Positions 1 through 7,314 of a DNA stretch of 64,000 nucleotides are shown one piece after another. How positions within the stretch are numbered: position 1 is the stretch's first letter; the number at the start of each line of letters is the position of its first letter. The DNA is from DASRJJ01 sp050730855 (GTDB taxonomy: Bacteria > Patescibacteriota > Saccharimonadia > Saccharimonadales > UBA4665): assembly GCA_050730855.1 (NCBI GenBank), contig JBOHNU010000003.1:35325-99324 (forward strand), written 5' to 3'. The translations under genes were made by a program, and so were the position numbers. A model generated the notes under the pieces. That model was given only the letters and a program-made list of their open reading frames with translations. It searched no databases and was not told the DNA's origin.

Positions 1-621
1 AACAAGTCAAGGTCAACGCCAATCGGTATACAGGTTGTGCTTTGCTCGTCAATCCCAAACAAACGCTGAATGTCAGCTCGTTCCACCGGGCTGGTGGTAA
101 GCACGTTGGCACATGCCTGAGCGATGCGTTTTTCCCACATACTGCGAATGTGGAACAGATTAGCATCAACCGCTTGCGGCTGCATGTCTTTAAGTGTTTC
201 GTAGCGGATTTGACCTATGGAATGGTACACATGGGTCTGAGGCAGGTCGTATTTTTTTGCCAGCGCCAGGCCTATAACACCGGAAAACCAATAGTTCGAG
301 AAAATAACGTCGTACTTCAGCGCCTCAAGCTCAATCCGCTCCTTCACTCCGGAAATAAAATCGGGAATGATTTTTAAAAAGTCATCCCGTGGCATGTACC
401 CCTTGGGACCTGCCTTAACGCGGATGACTCGAAAACCAGGACGAACCTGTACTAACTCTTGTTTGGACGCTTGATCCCACCTGGTGTACACATCGACCGA
501 ATGACCTTGCTTGGCCAACAGCTTGGCGATGTTCATTACGTAGATATTCTGCCCGCCCGATTCCTTTGACCCTATTTTTGCCAACGGATCGGCGTGATCA
601 GAGATCATTAAGATACGCATA
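1..621 (-). CDS. Glycosyltransferase family 4 (GT4), N-terminal part only
   Basis: The gene runs off the left edge; 207 codons from the start are visible. The N-terminus reads MRILMISDHADP followed by KIGSKESGGQNIYV, the donor-site glycine-rich segment typical of MshA and sucrose-phosphate synthase-like GT4 enzymes. Further on TTSPVERADIQRLFG and a CIPIGVDLDL stretch match the second half of the N-terminal Rossmann domain. The start at 621 has a good Shine-Dalgarno (GGCAGGAG, about 5 nt upstream). GT4 enzymes transfer a sugar from a nucleotide sugar with retention of configuration; the acceptor cannot be told from this fragment. No signal peptide is visible, so it is probably cytoplasmic. Confidence 0.85.
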
Positions 622-779
622 AGCTCCTGCCCTTTTTACGGCTGCAGTCGCACGGCACTTGGCCGCTTTTACGAAGACTTAACAGATACAAACCCTCCAC
701 TAAGGTTACAACCATCATACACCTACATCAATGATCGTGCAAGCATCACCCCCTGTATTGCCGAAATAGCTTATTGATT

Positions 780-1316
780 TTAAGTGTCGAGTCGGCTCTG
801 CCAGGTTGGCGGCAAAAGGTGCGGGTACCACTTTTCAAGCACAAAATAGTATGCGTCGCCAAAATCACCCAACTTGCCCGTTAAATGGGTTCGCAACTCG
901 GCTTCCTCGAAACCATGAAAAGAAACCGATTCGTGGTTTAAAACAATCGGATCAGATGTAGTTATTTCGTACACGATAAACAGGTGGTTTTCGTCGCGGC
1001 CAATAACTTGGCGATGGAAGCGTCCGCGGCCGACCTCTTTGTAAACGATGTTCCGTGTGCCTATTTCTTCCTCGCACTCGCGAAGCAGCGCCTCAACATC
1101 CGTTTCGCCGGCACGGACATGCCCGCCCACCGGGTTTACGAGCTGCCCGGCATCCTGCCGGTCGGCCGCTTGCCGCACCAGACACCATTGGCCGTCCTTG
1201 CGCAAGCAGCCGATGACCGTTTTGTGCAACAACCCCTGCTCATGTGCCAGCGTTTTGAGCGCTTGGCGCACGGTCTTTCCCGATTCGGTCACAATATCAA
1301 CAAGTTCGTCTGCCAC
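780..1316 (-). CDS. Nudix hydrolase
   Basis: A 178-aa protein with a Nudix box at about residues 64-86: GGHVRAGE then RECEEEIG, which fits GX5EX7REUXEEXGU closely. Nudix enzymes hydrolyse nucleoside diphosphates linked to another moiety and use the box glutamates to bind Mg2+. The sequence around it (LVRQAADRQDAGQLVNPVGG) is like the generic Nudix/IPP-isomerase-like branch; the substrate cannot be predicted. The start is a GTG at 1316 preceded by AGGTGG four bases upstream. It lies downstream of tRNA-Lys on the same strand, separated by a terminator, so it probably has its own promoter. Confidence 0.85.
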   Translation of the reverse strand: MADELVDIVTESGKTVRQALKTLAHEQGLLHKTVIGCLRKDGQWCLVRQAADRQDAGQLVNPVGGHVRAGETDVEALLRECEEEIGTRNIVYKEVGRGRFHRQVIGRDENHLFIVYEITTSDPIVLNHESVSFHGFEEAELRTHLTGKLGDFGDAYYFVLEKWYPHLLPPTWQSRLDT

Positions 1317-1362
1317 GCGACCACCTTTAATAACTTATCTCTTTTACGCAATAAAGGGATTA

Positions 1363-1393
1363 TACAACAAAAGAGCCGACAAATCGGCTCTTT
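1363..1393 (-). terminator. Rho-independent terminator of tRNA-Lys
   Basis: On the minus strand a perfect 10-bp stem (AAAGAGCCGA / TCGGCTCTTT) with a 4-nt loop is followed by a U-rich tail (TTGTTGTATA). It sits 15 nt past the tRNA-Lys 3' end, so it most likely ends that transcript. Confidence 0.75.
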
Positions 1394-1407
1394 GGGCTTA
1401 ATGGTCT

Positions 1408-1484
1408 TGGAGGGCCCGGTGGGACTCGAACCCACGACACGAGGCTTAAAAGGCCTCTGCTCTAACCAGCTGAGCTACGGGCCC
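1408..1484 (-). tRNA. tRNA-Lys (anticodon TTT), CCA encoded
   Basis: The cloverleaf folds fully: acceptor GGGCCCG/CGGGCCC, D arm GCTC...GAGC, anticodon stem GAGGC/GCCTC with loop CTTTTAA, and T arm GTGGG/CCCAC with TTCGAGT. The anticodon is TTT (Lys). The 3' CCA is encoded at 1408-1410. The discriminator base reads T, unusual for tRNA-Lys, where A is normal. Confidence 0.95.
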
Positions 1485-1514
1485 GCTCGGTTTATGCGGG
1501 CTCTAACAGATCAC

Positions 1515-1543
1515 ATTATCCGTTTTTTTGCACAAAAAGTCAA
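1515..1543 (-). promoter_or_regulatory. Sigma70-type promoter of tRNA-Lys
   Basis: A -35 box TTGACT (1538-1543) and a -10 box GATAAT (1515-1520) are separated by exactly 17 bp on the minus strand, about 30 nt upstream of the tRNA 5' end. A run of seven A residues lies in the spacer. Confidence 0.7.
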
Positions 1544-1554
1544 CCGCGAGCGCG

Positions 1555-2049
1555 CTACTTACGGCGTTTGTCGTGATGCTTAAAGCTACCGCGCTGCAGC
1601 CACAGAAAATTTAAACTTGCCAGCGCCCCTACTCCCACCACCAGAGCCTGGGCTTTTACCAAGTGCCGCCAGACTTCCTGGCTTTCCAGCTCGAACCGCA
1701 GACCGGTTGGCAAGAGCGGCACAACTAACAGCAGAGCCAGCGAGCCGGCCGCTACAGCAGGTAGCACGTTTAACAGCATCTTTGTCTTGCCGTGCAGGCT
1801 AAATATGGTTACTATGCAGGTCACGATGGCGGGCGTCAGCAGCAAAACTAGCTGCATAGTGCTGGCGCTCACGCTGCCGGCTTGCTCGGAAAACAGTGTT
1901 ATTAGCGAGTTCGCCTCGCCAGCCACGTACTCTACCAGCACCGCGCCCAGGCACAAGCTCAAAAACACCAGCGCGGCGTTGACACGCAGCACTGTCAGCA
2001 CTACAACCGGCGCCGCCAGAGCAATAATTAGAGCAAGATCATGCGACAT
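1555..2049 (-). CDS. Conserved small polytopic membrane protein
   Basis: A 164-aa protein of about five hydrophobic segments (residues about 5-20, 22-42, 62-85, 93-113 and 132-150) ending in a basic tail (HHDKRRK). I do not recognise a named family; it resembles the small helical membrane proteins common in CPR genomes. A TATTAT -10 box with an extended TG lies at 2058-2063, only 8 nt before the ATG, so the transcript is probably leaderless. The -35 position falls on the edge of the large inverted repeat at 2080-2159. Confidence 0.7.
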   Translation of the reverse strand: MSHDLALIIALAAPVVVLTVLRVNAALVFLSLCLGAVLVEYVAGEANSLITLFSEQAGSVSASTMQLVLLLTPAIVTCIVTIFSLHGKTKMLLNVLPAVAAGSLALLLVVPLLPTGLRFELESQEVWRHLVKAQALVVGVGALASLNFLWLQRGSFKHHDKRRK

Positions 2050-2079
2050 CTACTTTGATAATAGCACGAGCGGAATCGG

Positions 2080-2159
2080 ACTCAGGCCACACCGGATATT
2101 TCCGATAAAGGCACCCCAACCGCACGTGCCGTATCGGAAATATCCGGTGTGGCCTGAGT
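2080..2159. repeat. Long perfect inverted repeat (28-bp arms)
   Basis: Arms 2080-2107 and 2132-2159 are exact reverse complements (28 bp, no mismatch). An inner pair, GGCAC at 2110-2114 with GTGCC at 2126-2130, lengthens the hairpin. It lies 4 nt after the RimK stop codon and just upstream of the promoter of the next gene. There is no T-tract on either side, so it is not a standard intrinsic terminator. Confidence 0.9.
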
Positions 2160-2163
2160 GCCA

Positions 2164-3069
2164 CTACGCGCCGACTTTGTCTTTGCGGTTGCGCTGCTTG
2201 GCGTTTTGTTCGATGTATTCGATGATTTTACCGGCCAGGTTGCGTTTGGTCAGTAGTTCGGGCGTTTTTAGGCTGCCGGACGAGTTTACTTCCAGCACCA
2301 GCGAGCCGCGTTCGGAACGCATCATATCCACGGCGCACACCGGCAAGCCCATGGCTTTAGCGGCTTTTATTGCGGTACGCTCTTCGTCGTCTGTAAGTTT
2401 GACGGGTTTGCCCACGCCGCCTTGGTGGGTGTTGCTGCGGAAGTCGTCGTCCAGGCTCTGCCGTTTAAAGCTGCCGATAACCCTATTACCTACCACGATT
2501 GCCCGCACGTCGGTACCGGCCGACTCTTTGATAAACTCCTGTACGAGGAATGTCACGCCCTCCACGAAGAAAGCCTGCATTACCGCTTTAGCGGCTTTGT
2601 TGGTTTCGGCTAACACCACGCCGTTACCGTGCGTGCCGCGAGCGACTTTTACAATCAGCGGCGCGCCGCCGGCTGCCTCAATCACCTCTTCGAAGTCCGC
2701 GGTTTCGCGCGCAAACACGGTTTTGGGTACGCCCACGCCGGCACGGGCTAAAATCTGGTACGCCCGCAGCTTGTCGCGGGAACGGTTAATGGCGATTGAT
2801 TTGGCAGTGGTGTACACGTCGCGCATCTCGAACTGCCGCACCACGGCGCAACCATATTTGGTGTAGCTCTGTGCAATACGCGGGATTACCGCGTCAAAAT
2901 CATCAAGAACTTTACCCTTGTAATACACGACTGGATTGCCCTTTTCGATGGTCATGTAACATTTGGCATAGTTAACTATACTTACTTCGTGGCCGCGATT
3001 CAGCGCCTCTTCCTTTAAACGTTTCGTCGTGTAGTTTGCCGCTCCCTTGGACAAAATTGCTATCTTCAT
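2164..3069 (-). CDS. rimK: RimK-family ATP-grasp alpha-L-glutamate ligase
   Basis: A 301-aa protein beginning MKIAILSKGAANYTTKRL, the RimK N-terminal domain, followed by an ATP-grasp fold: lysine strand PLIVKVARGTHGNGV at about residues 137-151, FLVQEFIKESAGTDVRA, and a C-terminal metal-binding LEVNSSGSL. RimK enzymes use ATP to add glutamate to a C-terminus (ribosomal protein S6 in E. coli) or to make similar amide bonds. The start has an AAGGAG Shine-Dalgarno. It follows the DTGA protein by 2 nt, so both are translated from one message. The substrate in this organism is unknown. Confidence 0.88.
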   Translation of the reverse strand: MKIAILSKGAANYTTKRLKEEALNRGHEVSIVNYAKCYMTIEKGNPVVYYKGKVLDDFDAVIPRIAQSYTKYGCAVVRQFEMRDVYTTAKSIAINRSRDKLRAYQILARAGVGVPKTVFARETADFEEVIEAAGGAPLIVKVARGTHGNGVVLAETNKAAKAVMQAFFVEGVTFLVQEFIKESAGTDVRAIVVGNRVIGSFKRQSLDDDFRSNTHQGGVGKPVKLTDDEERTAIKAAKAMGLPVCAVDMMRSERGSLVLEVNSSGSLKTPELLTKRNLAGKIIEYIEQNAKQRNRKDKVGA

Positions 3070-3071
3070 AA

Positions 3072-3548
3072 CTACTCCTTTGAGCTGGCGCTATATTTTG
3101 CCTTTATCTCGGCCTGGCGCTGTTTTTCCGCGGCAAGCGAAGTACCGAGTTTGACGTCCACTATAAACTTGCCGCGCAGAACATTCCGGCCAATAAGCAC
3201 AGGGTACAGTTGTGTCGACCGATCTGCAAGTGTAAAAGTGGCGCGGATTTTGCGCCCACCTAGAACCACTTGCGTGCGTATTGTATACCGCAGTGCGCTT
3301 TGGCCGTTGGAACTGCGGACTTCTGTCTTCCCAAATGAACTAAACGATTGCTTTTTACCGGTAAATAACGGGCTTGCCACATCGAAAAACACGACTTCTA
3401 GCCGACCATCATACTCAGTAACAGATTGCACACCGATGGCGGAAATACCGGCACCTGTGTCGATGCGGGCGGGAATATCTTCAAATCCCAGTATTGGAAA
3501 TGCAATTCTTTCAGATCTACCGATAACTGTTTTTTCTTTTTTCAGCAT
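3072..3548 (-). CDS. Retropepsin-like / RimB-type putative aspartic protease (PF05618-like)
   Basis: A 158-aa protein with the motif ARIDTGAGISAI at about residues 27-38; DTGA is the active-site signature of retropepsin-like aspartic peptidases, and the C-terminal half contains VLIGRNVLRGKFIVDV, as in the family annotated ATP-dependent zinc protease (RimB/YjhX-like context next to rimK). It lies 2 nt upstream of rimK, a pairing seen in many bacteria. I chose the ATG at 3548 (GGAAGG four nt upstream); a GTG at 3560 is the alternative. Catalysis would require a homodimer, since a single DTGA is present. Confidence 0.8.
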   Translation of the reverse strand: MLKKEKTVIGRSERIAFPILGFEDIPARIDTGAGISAIGVQSVTEYDGRLEVVFFDVASPLFTGKKQSFSSFGKTEVRSSNGQSALRYTIRTQVVLGGRKIRATFTLADRSTQLYPVLIGRNVLRGKFIVDVKLGTSLAAEKQRQAEIKAKYSASSKE

Positions 3549-3573
3549 GGAACCTTCCACTTAAGTCTTTCTA

Positions 3574-4863
3574 TTATGTCACACCGAACTGATCGATAGT
3601 AGCTGTGGTATTTTCCTCAACGTATTTCGTAAGACTCTCGAAATCATCTACATTTTCGTCTGCTATTACGAACTCCGCAAGCGCCCCTCCCCCATTTTTT
3701 GCGTGCAGGCATACATCACCTTTCTGGGCGAGAACTCGCATAAATACGGTCGAACGATCTTGCTCAAGTTTTTTCAACCCAGGTAGGTCGCATAACACTC
3801 CCTCATCATGTGGATAGATACTGTATGCACTGCAGTATTTCCGAAGCTTCATGAGGATAACCGGCTTCTCGCCTAAATGTATAAGTAAGTCGTTTAACGA
3901 GTGGTCGATGCCGTAAGCCTCCTCATACATAACGTGACGAAAGCGCCCTAGTCGCGGCCCGATTTCTATGATCTTCCAGCCTTGTTTGGTCTTTACCATC
4001 TCCACGTGTGCAGTGGAATGCGTGAGTCCGATGGCGGTAAGTGCCTTTTCCACTGCTTCGAAAGCAGCTGCCACCTCTTGCTCCGTAAGCCCGCTCGGTA
4101 GAAATCGTTTATACAAAAAGAAATCATCTATCCCGATGGTTTTAGCCGGAATGTAGCCCACTACCGGGCAGTGGTAAAATTCGCCGGGTCGCATAACATA
4201 AGAATCTACAGAGTAAAAATCCCCTTCTAGAAATTCTTCGACAATCACGCTGGGAGCGGTACTGCGGTCTTGCTTCTTATAGATATCGCCAATCATATTA
4301 AAAACCCGCTCTAGTGTTTCCGACAGCTCACTACGCGAATAACAGGTCTGAATAAGTAGGCTTGAGGCCAGGTTTGCAGGTTTTACGATTACTGGATACT
4401 GGAGCTTAGTCTCGACACTATCTACCGCATAACGACTACTATCGTGAACTTGTGCAAACTTTGGAGTAATTTCCGGAGCATACTTCAAAAATGCTTCACG
4501 CATCAATCGCTTGTCGGTGGCTATCTCTAATGCCTTCGTAGGCGCAACAGGTAAGTCGCCAGGTAAATGCGCGACTACCTCTCGTAGGTACTGAATATTT
4601 TTGTCGCCCCGGCACACAACTGCGCGAATTTTACCCTTAAATGGCGCTAACACCGCATCAATCTCCTCAGGTGAAGAGAATCTGCAGGCTATTAGCTCCA
4701 CTGGTATGTTAAACCCCTCAGCCTGCTCCAGCACCCCGGGATTTTTGGCTAATACAATTAGTCCAAGATCGGCGAAAGGCAATCTTTGCCGAATTTTACT
4801 CATGCTCCTAAGAAGATTGGTCGAAAGGGGGCTGACAGCAAGCACAAATACTTCTTTTTTCAT
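3574..4863 (-). CDS. ATP-grasp carboxylate-amine ligase-like protein
   Basis: A 429-aa protein with an N-terminal Rossmann-like part (KEVFVLAVSPLSTNLL), then an ATP-grasp domain: YPVIVKPANLASSLLI (lysine strand), VIVEEFLEGDFYSVD, and KIIEIGPRLGRFRHVM carrying the metal-binding E-x-G-x-R. This matches biotin-carboxylase/carbamoyl-phosphate-type ATP-grasp ligases acting on small molecules or peptides. The start at 4863 was chosen because a TACACT -10 box lies 6 nt upstream, giving a leaderless message. A DTGA protease-like gene and rimK follow on the same strand, so two ATP-grasp ligases and a peptidase may act on one product. Substrate unknown. Confidence 0.75.
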   Translation of the reverse strand: MKKEVFVLAVSPLSTNLLRSMSKIRQRLPFADLGLIVLAKNPGVLEQAEGFNIPVELIACRFSSPEEIDAVLAPFKGKIRAVVCRGDKNIQYLREVVAHLPGDLPVAPTKALEIATDKRLMREAFLKYAPEITPKFAQVHDSSRYAVDSVETKLQYPVIVKPANLASSLLIQTCYSRSELSETLERVFNMIGDIYKKQDRSTAPSVIVEEFLEGDFYSVDSYVMRPGEFYHCPVVGYIPAKTIGIDDFFLYKRFLPSGLTEQEVAAAFEAVEKALTAIGLTHSTAHVEMVKTKQGWKIIEIGPRLGRFRHVMYEEAYGIDHSLNDLLIHLGEKPVILMKLRKYCSAYSIYPHDEGVLCDLPGLKKLEQDRSTVFMRVLAQKGDVCLHAKNGGGALAEFVIADENVDDFESLTKYVEENTTATIDQFGVT

Positions 4864-4888
4864 GAGCGAAGTGTAACAGCGGTTTAGC

Positions 4889-5005
4889 CTAGTGTCCAGT
4901 AGCCTGAATACGGATATAGCCCATGACAATGGCGGCAATAATCAATACCACGAAAAGTAGTACGATCAAAATAATGCCCTGTTCAGAGTTGGTGTTACGA
5001 TCCAT
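4889..5005 (-). CDS. 38-aa single-span membrane microprotein
   Basis: The ORF starts MDRNTNSEQG and continues with one strongly hydrophobic helix (about residues 11-30, IILIVLLFVVLIIAAIV) and a short tail ending ATGH. It lies between dnaJ and the ATP-grasp gene, which begins 25 nt downstream. The Shine-Dalgarno is weak. The clean soluble-head/TM/tail layout and the fit between its neighbours support a real gene; no function can be given. Confidence 0.55.
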   Translation of the reverse strand: MDRNTNSEQGIILIVLLFVVLIIAAIVMGYIRIQATGH

Positions 5006-5074
5006 GCTTATGTTGTATTATCATAAAACTGCAGGCTTTTGTACATGCCTTTTTTAATAATCAGGACTTAAGGT

Positions 5075-6166
5075 CTAGCCAAACAGGCCGCGTTTTGGGT
5101 TGTCTTTAAACTCTTCTAGCAGTTCTTTTTGCCGTTTGGACAGTTTTTCTGGGATATCTACAATAATGCTCACAATGTGTGCGCCGCGAGTACTGCGCTG
5201 GAGGTGGGGAACACCGTGGCCCGAAAGCTTAAAGTCGGTGCCGCTTTGGGTGCCGGCCGGGACTTTCATGGTGATGGGGCCATCTACCGTGTCGACGTCT
5301 ATTTCGGTGCCTAGCGCCGCGTCTGCCATGCCGATATGTTCCTCGCTCAAGATCAAATCGCCCTCGCGGGTGAACTTTTTATGGGCTTTTACGCGGATGT
5401 TGATGTACAGGTCGCCTTTAGAACCGTTGGCCACCGCCTCGCCGCGCTCGCGCAGGCGAATGGTGGCGCCGTCGTCTATACCGGCCGGGACTTTCAGCTT
5501 TACTGTTTGCTTGCGCATCTGCGTGCCTTTGCCGTGGCACACGGTACAGGCCTTTTCCGGTACCTTGCCGCTGCCGCGGCAGGTGTGGCAGGGCGCTGCC
5601 TGCTGCACATTGCCAAAAATCGTACGCATTACTTTGATGATCTGGCCGCTGCCCCCGCAGGTTTCGCAGGTTTTGAGTTCGAATCCCGGCTCGACCGTTT
5701 TACCTTGGCAGTGCTCGCAGATATCTTCTAAATTAAGACCGATTTCTTCCTCGTGGCCAAACACCGCTTCTTCAAAACTAAGAGTTAAGCTAGCCTCGAC
5801 ATCGCGGCCGCGGTTTGGCGTGCGGTCGCGCCGCGCCCCTCCCCCGAAAAAGCTGCCAAAGATATCGCCCAGATCACCGAAGTCAAAGTTGACGTTCTGG
5901 CCGTTAAAACCGCCGCCAAATGGACTACCGCCAGCACCGCCGCCCGCTCCGCCCACGCCAGCATGGCCGAACTGATCGTAGCGTTGGCGTTTGCCTGCAT
6001 CTTTCAAAACTTCGTAGGCTTCGTTTATTTCCTTAAACTTGGCCTCGTCGCCACCCTCTTTGTCGGGGTGATGTTGCACGGCCAACCGGCGGAACGCTTT
6101 TTTAATCTCGTCCGCACTGGCGCTTTTGCCAATTCCTAATATTTCGTAATAATCTCGTTTAGCCAT
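5075..6166 (-). CDS. dnaJ: Chaperone protein DnaJ
   Basis: A 363-aa Hsp40. The J-domain begins AKRDYYEILGIGK and contains HPD (VQHHPDKEGG); a Gly/Phe-rich linker follows, then a zinc domain with four Cys pairs (CEHC, CETCGGSG, CHTCRGSG, CTVCHGKG), and the C-terminal substrate-binding domain. It stimulates the DnaK ATPase and delivers clients. The start at 6166 (AAGGA upstream) lies inside the end of the NYN gene, with 8 nt of overlap, so the two are translationally coupled. The first zinc repeat ends QGKT rather than GxG. See the finding on a second dnaJ start at 6955-6993. Confidence 0.95.
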   Translation of the reverse strand: MAKRDYYEILGIGKSASADEIKKAFRRLAVQHHPDKEGGDEAKFKEINEAYEVLKDAGKRQRYDQFGHAGVGGAGGGAGGSPFGGGFNGQNVNFDFGDLGDIFGSFFGGGARRDRTPNRGRDVEASLTLSFEEAVFGHEEEIGLNLEDICEHCQGKTVEPGFELKTCETCGGSGQIIKVMRTIFGNVQQAAPCHTCRGSGKVPEKACTVCHGKGTQMRKQTVKLKVPAGIDDGATIRLRERGEAVANGSKGDLYINIRVKAHKKFTREGDLILSEEHIGMADAALGTEIDVDTVDGPITMKVPAGTQSGTDFKLSGHGVPHLQRSTRGAHIVSIIVDIPEKLSKRQKELLEEFKDNPKRGLFG

Positions 6167-6764
6167 TGTGTTCCTTAAAAGCCTTAAAAATCTGCCTGTT
6201 AGATATAACGATTGTCTTGTCTGCCTGACGCGCCATTGCGTTAATAAGCTGGCCTTCAAATGTTACATAGATGATTTTTGTGCTTTGCTGGCGAGCAACT
6301 TGCAGCGACGCTAATAAATCAGTATCCGAACTTAAGAAGTACAAAGTAGTGCCACGCCCTCCCAAAGTTGCAATATCTACCGCCAAACGTACATCAACAC
6401 CTTTTTCAAGCAGAACATACCCTTTGTGGCCGCACTTGCGGCAACGCTTGGCATCTCTCGCCCGCAAAATGCCAGCCTTGATAAAAGTGATACCCTGATT
6501 CGCTAGATAGGGAATCCACCTGTCGTTCCATTTCCGCATTCTTTGCAGGGTCGGCAACAGCTCTTTTGGACTAGACTTTAACTGGAGTTTGGTCGTGTAG
6601 TATCGGATGACTGCGGATTTCGACATACCCAGCTCCTCAAACAACAAGTTGCACTGTAGTCGTTGTAGCTGTGATCGGCTAGTAATAAGCTGCTTTTGCT
6701 TGAGACTATGCACTAAAGCATGGACGAAATTCTCGCCATCAATGAGTAATATTTGCTGATTCAT
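6159..6764 (-). CDS. NYN-domain (PIN-like) putative RNase
   Basis: A 201-aa protein that begins QQILLIDGENFVHAL, with the first metal-binding Asp of NYN/LabA-like domains, and later has VDVRLAVDIATLG and LYFLSSDTDLLASL, the further conserved Asp residues. CRKCGHKG suggests a half zinc finger. NYN proteins are mostly ribonucleases. The start codon follows a terminator T-tract by only 6 nt, so expression should depend on read-through. It overlaps dnaJ by 8 nt, tying a putative RNase to the chaperone gene. Confidence 0.8.
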   Translation of the reverse strand: MNQQILLIDGENFVHALVHSLKQKQLITSRSQLQRLQCNLLFEELGMSKSAVIRYYTTKLQLKSSPKELLPTLQRMRKWNDRWIPYLANQGITFIKAGILRARDAKRCRKCGHKGYVLLEKGVDVRLAVDIATLGGRGTTLYFLSSDTDLLASLQVARQQSTKIIYVTFEGQLINAMARQADKTIVISNRQIFKAFKEHNG

Positions 6765-6770
6765 GGTATT

Positions 6771-6813
6771 AAAAAACCTCGCAATGCTCCCGAAGGTCCA
6801 AAGCGAGGTGATG
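6771..6813 (-). terminator. Intrinsic terminator / attenuator before the NYN gene
   Basis: On the minus strand CCTCGC (803-808 side) pairs with GCGAGG and is followed at once by TTTTTT (6771-6776). The start codon of the NYN gene comes 6 nt later, at 6764. A terminator at this place is best read as an attenuator in a 5' leader rather than as the end of an upstream gene. Confidence 0.7.
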
Positions 6814-6927
6814 TCCTTTTAGGGTAGCACGATCGGCACTCGCCGTCAACCAGACCCTCATATCCTCCCTCGTTTCACATACCCCGCTGAGGCCAAGGCC
6901 AACACGGAGCGCTGTTTTTTTATTGTA
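6814..6927 (-). promoter_or_regulatory. Promoter and structured leader upstream of NYN-dnaJ
   Basis: An extended -10 element TGG-TACAAT lies at 6922-6930 on the minus strand. The downstream ~100 nt contain a hairpin AGGGT...ACCCT with an inner CGGC/GCCG stem, a GGCCTTGGCC palindrome, and then the terminator at 6771-6813. The leader can also be read as an open frame, but it has no recognisable protein signature. I could not match it to a named riboswitch or T-box. Confidence 0.45.
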
Positions 6928-6954
6928 CCACGGCACAACCGATGTAGGTATCAT

Positions 6955-6993
6955 GCCAGTCACTAAAACTTCATAATAATCACGTTTATTCAT
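6955..6993 (-). pseudogene. Remnant of a second dnaJ 5' end
   Basis: Codons from the ATG at 6993 read MNKRDYYEVLVTG, against MAKRDYYEILGIG for the intact dnaJ; about 30 of 39 nt match, and then similarity stops abruptly. It sits 6 nt after the 103-aa membrane protein gene, exactly where dnaJ would be in a dnaK-x-dnaJ operon. The open frame continues to 6769, but its residues do not resemble any J-protein. I read it as the original dnaJ start, cut off by the insertion of the leader-NYN-dnaJ segment. Confidence 0.5.
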
Positions 6994-6999
6994 AACCTA

Positions 7000-7311
7000 T
7001 TATTGTACCTTATTGACCCTGTTATTAGCCCTATAGATTAATCTGCCGATAGACACTGCGAAGAGGAGCGTAAAAAAGAGTACCCAGAACACACCGAGAA
7101 TACTAGCGACAACAACCTCCCACCCGTCTGTGCAACCAAAATCTGCCGGGCCGGGTCCAGCGCAGACATGTTCCGGTTCGGGTTCCGTAATTAAACCGAA
7201 CAAAACTAAACCTAATATCGAGCTAGACAAAACCAGTAAGAGCACGTCTAGCCAAGTCGTGCCTGGGGTTGGTTTAAAAATATTCTGTAGTCTGGAGGCA
7301 AATCCTGCCAC
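7000..7311 (-). CDS. Small two-span membrane protein between dnaK and dnaJ
   Basis: A 103-aa protein with two hydrophobic segments (about residues 21-41 and 67-90) separated by a Cys-containing loop (HVCAGPGPADFGCTDGW) and a basic C-terminus. It starts 3 nt after the dnaK stop, so it is in the dnaK transcript. No named family is recognised. The two loop cysteines could form a disulfide if the loop faces outward. Co-transcription with chaperone genes hints at a stress or membrane-quality role, which is inference only. Confidence 0.65.
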   Translation of the reverse strand: MAGFASRLQNIFKPTPGTTWLDVLLLVLSSSILGLVLFGLITEPEPEHVCAGPGPADFGCTDGWEVVVASILGVFWVLFFTLLFAVSIGRLIYRANNRVNKVQ

Positions 7312-7314
7312 GGA

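Noticed and set aside
1787..2866. A 359-codon plus-strand reading frame opposite rimK and the membrane protein
   Set aside because: It is the antisense of clearly conserved rimK sequence, is rich in Ser/Thr/Ala as expected of a shadow frame, and has no ribosome site or domain.
6771..6927. T-box leader upstream of the NYN gene
   Set aside because: No T-box sequence (AGGGTGG-type) in the correct orientation and no specifier stem were found.
6769..6993. A 74-codon protein beginning like DnaJ
   Set aside because: Only the first 13 codons resemble DnaJ; the rest overlaps a promoter, a hairpin and a terminator, so a leader RNA and remnant explain it better.
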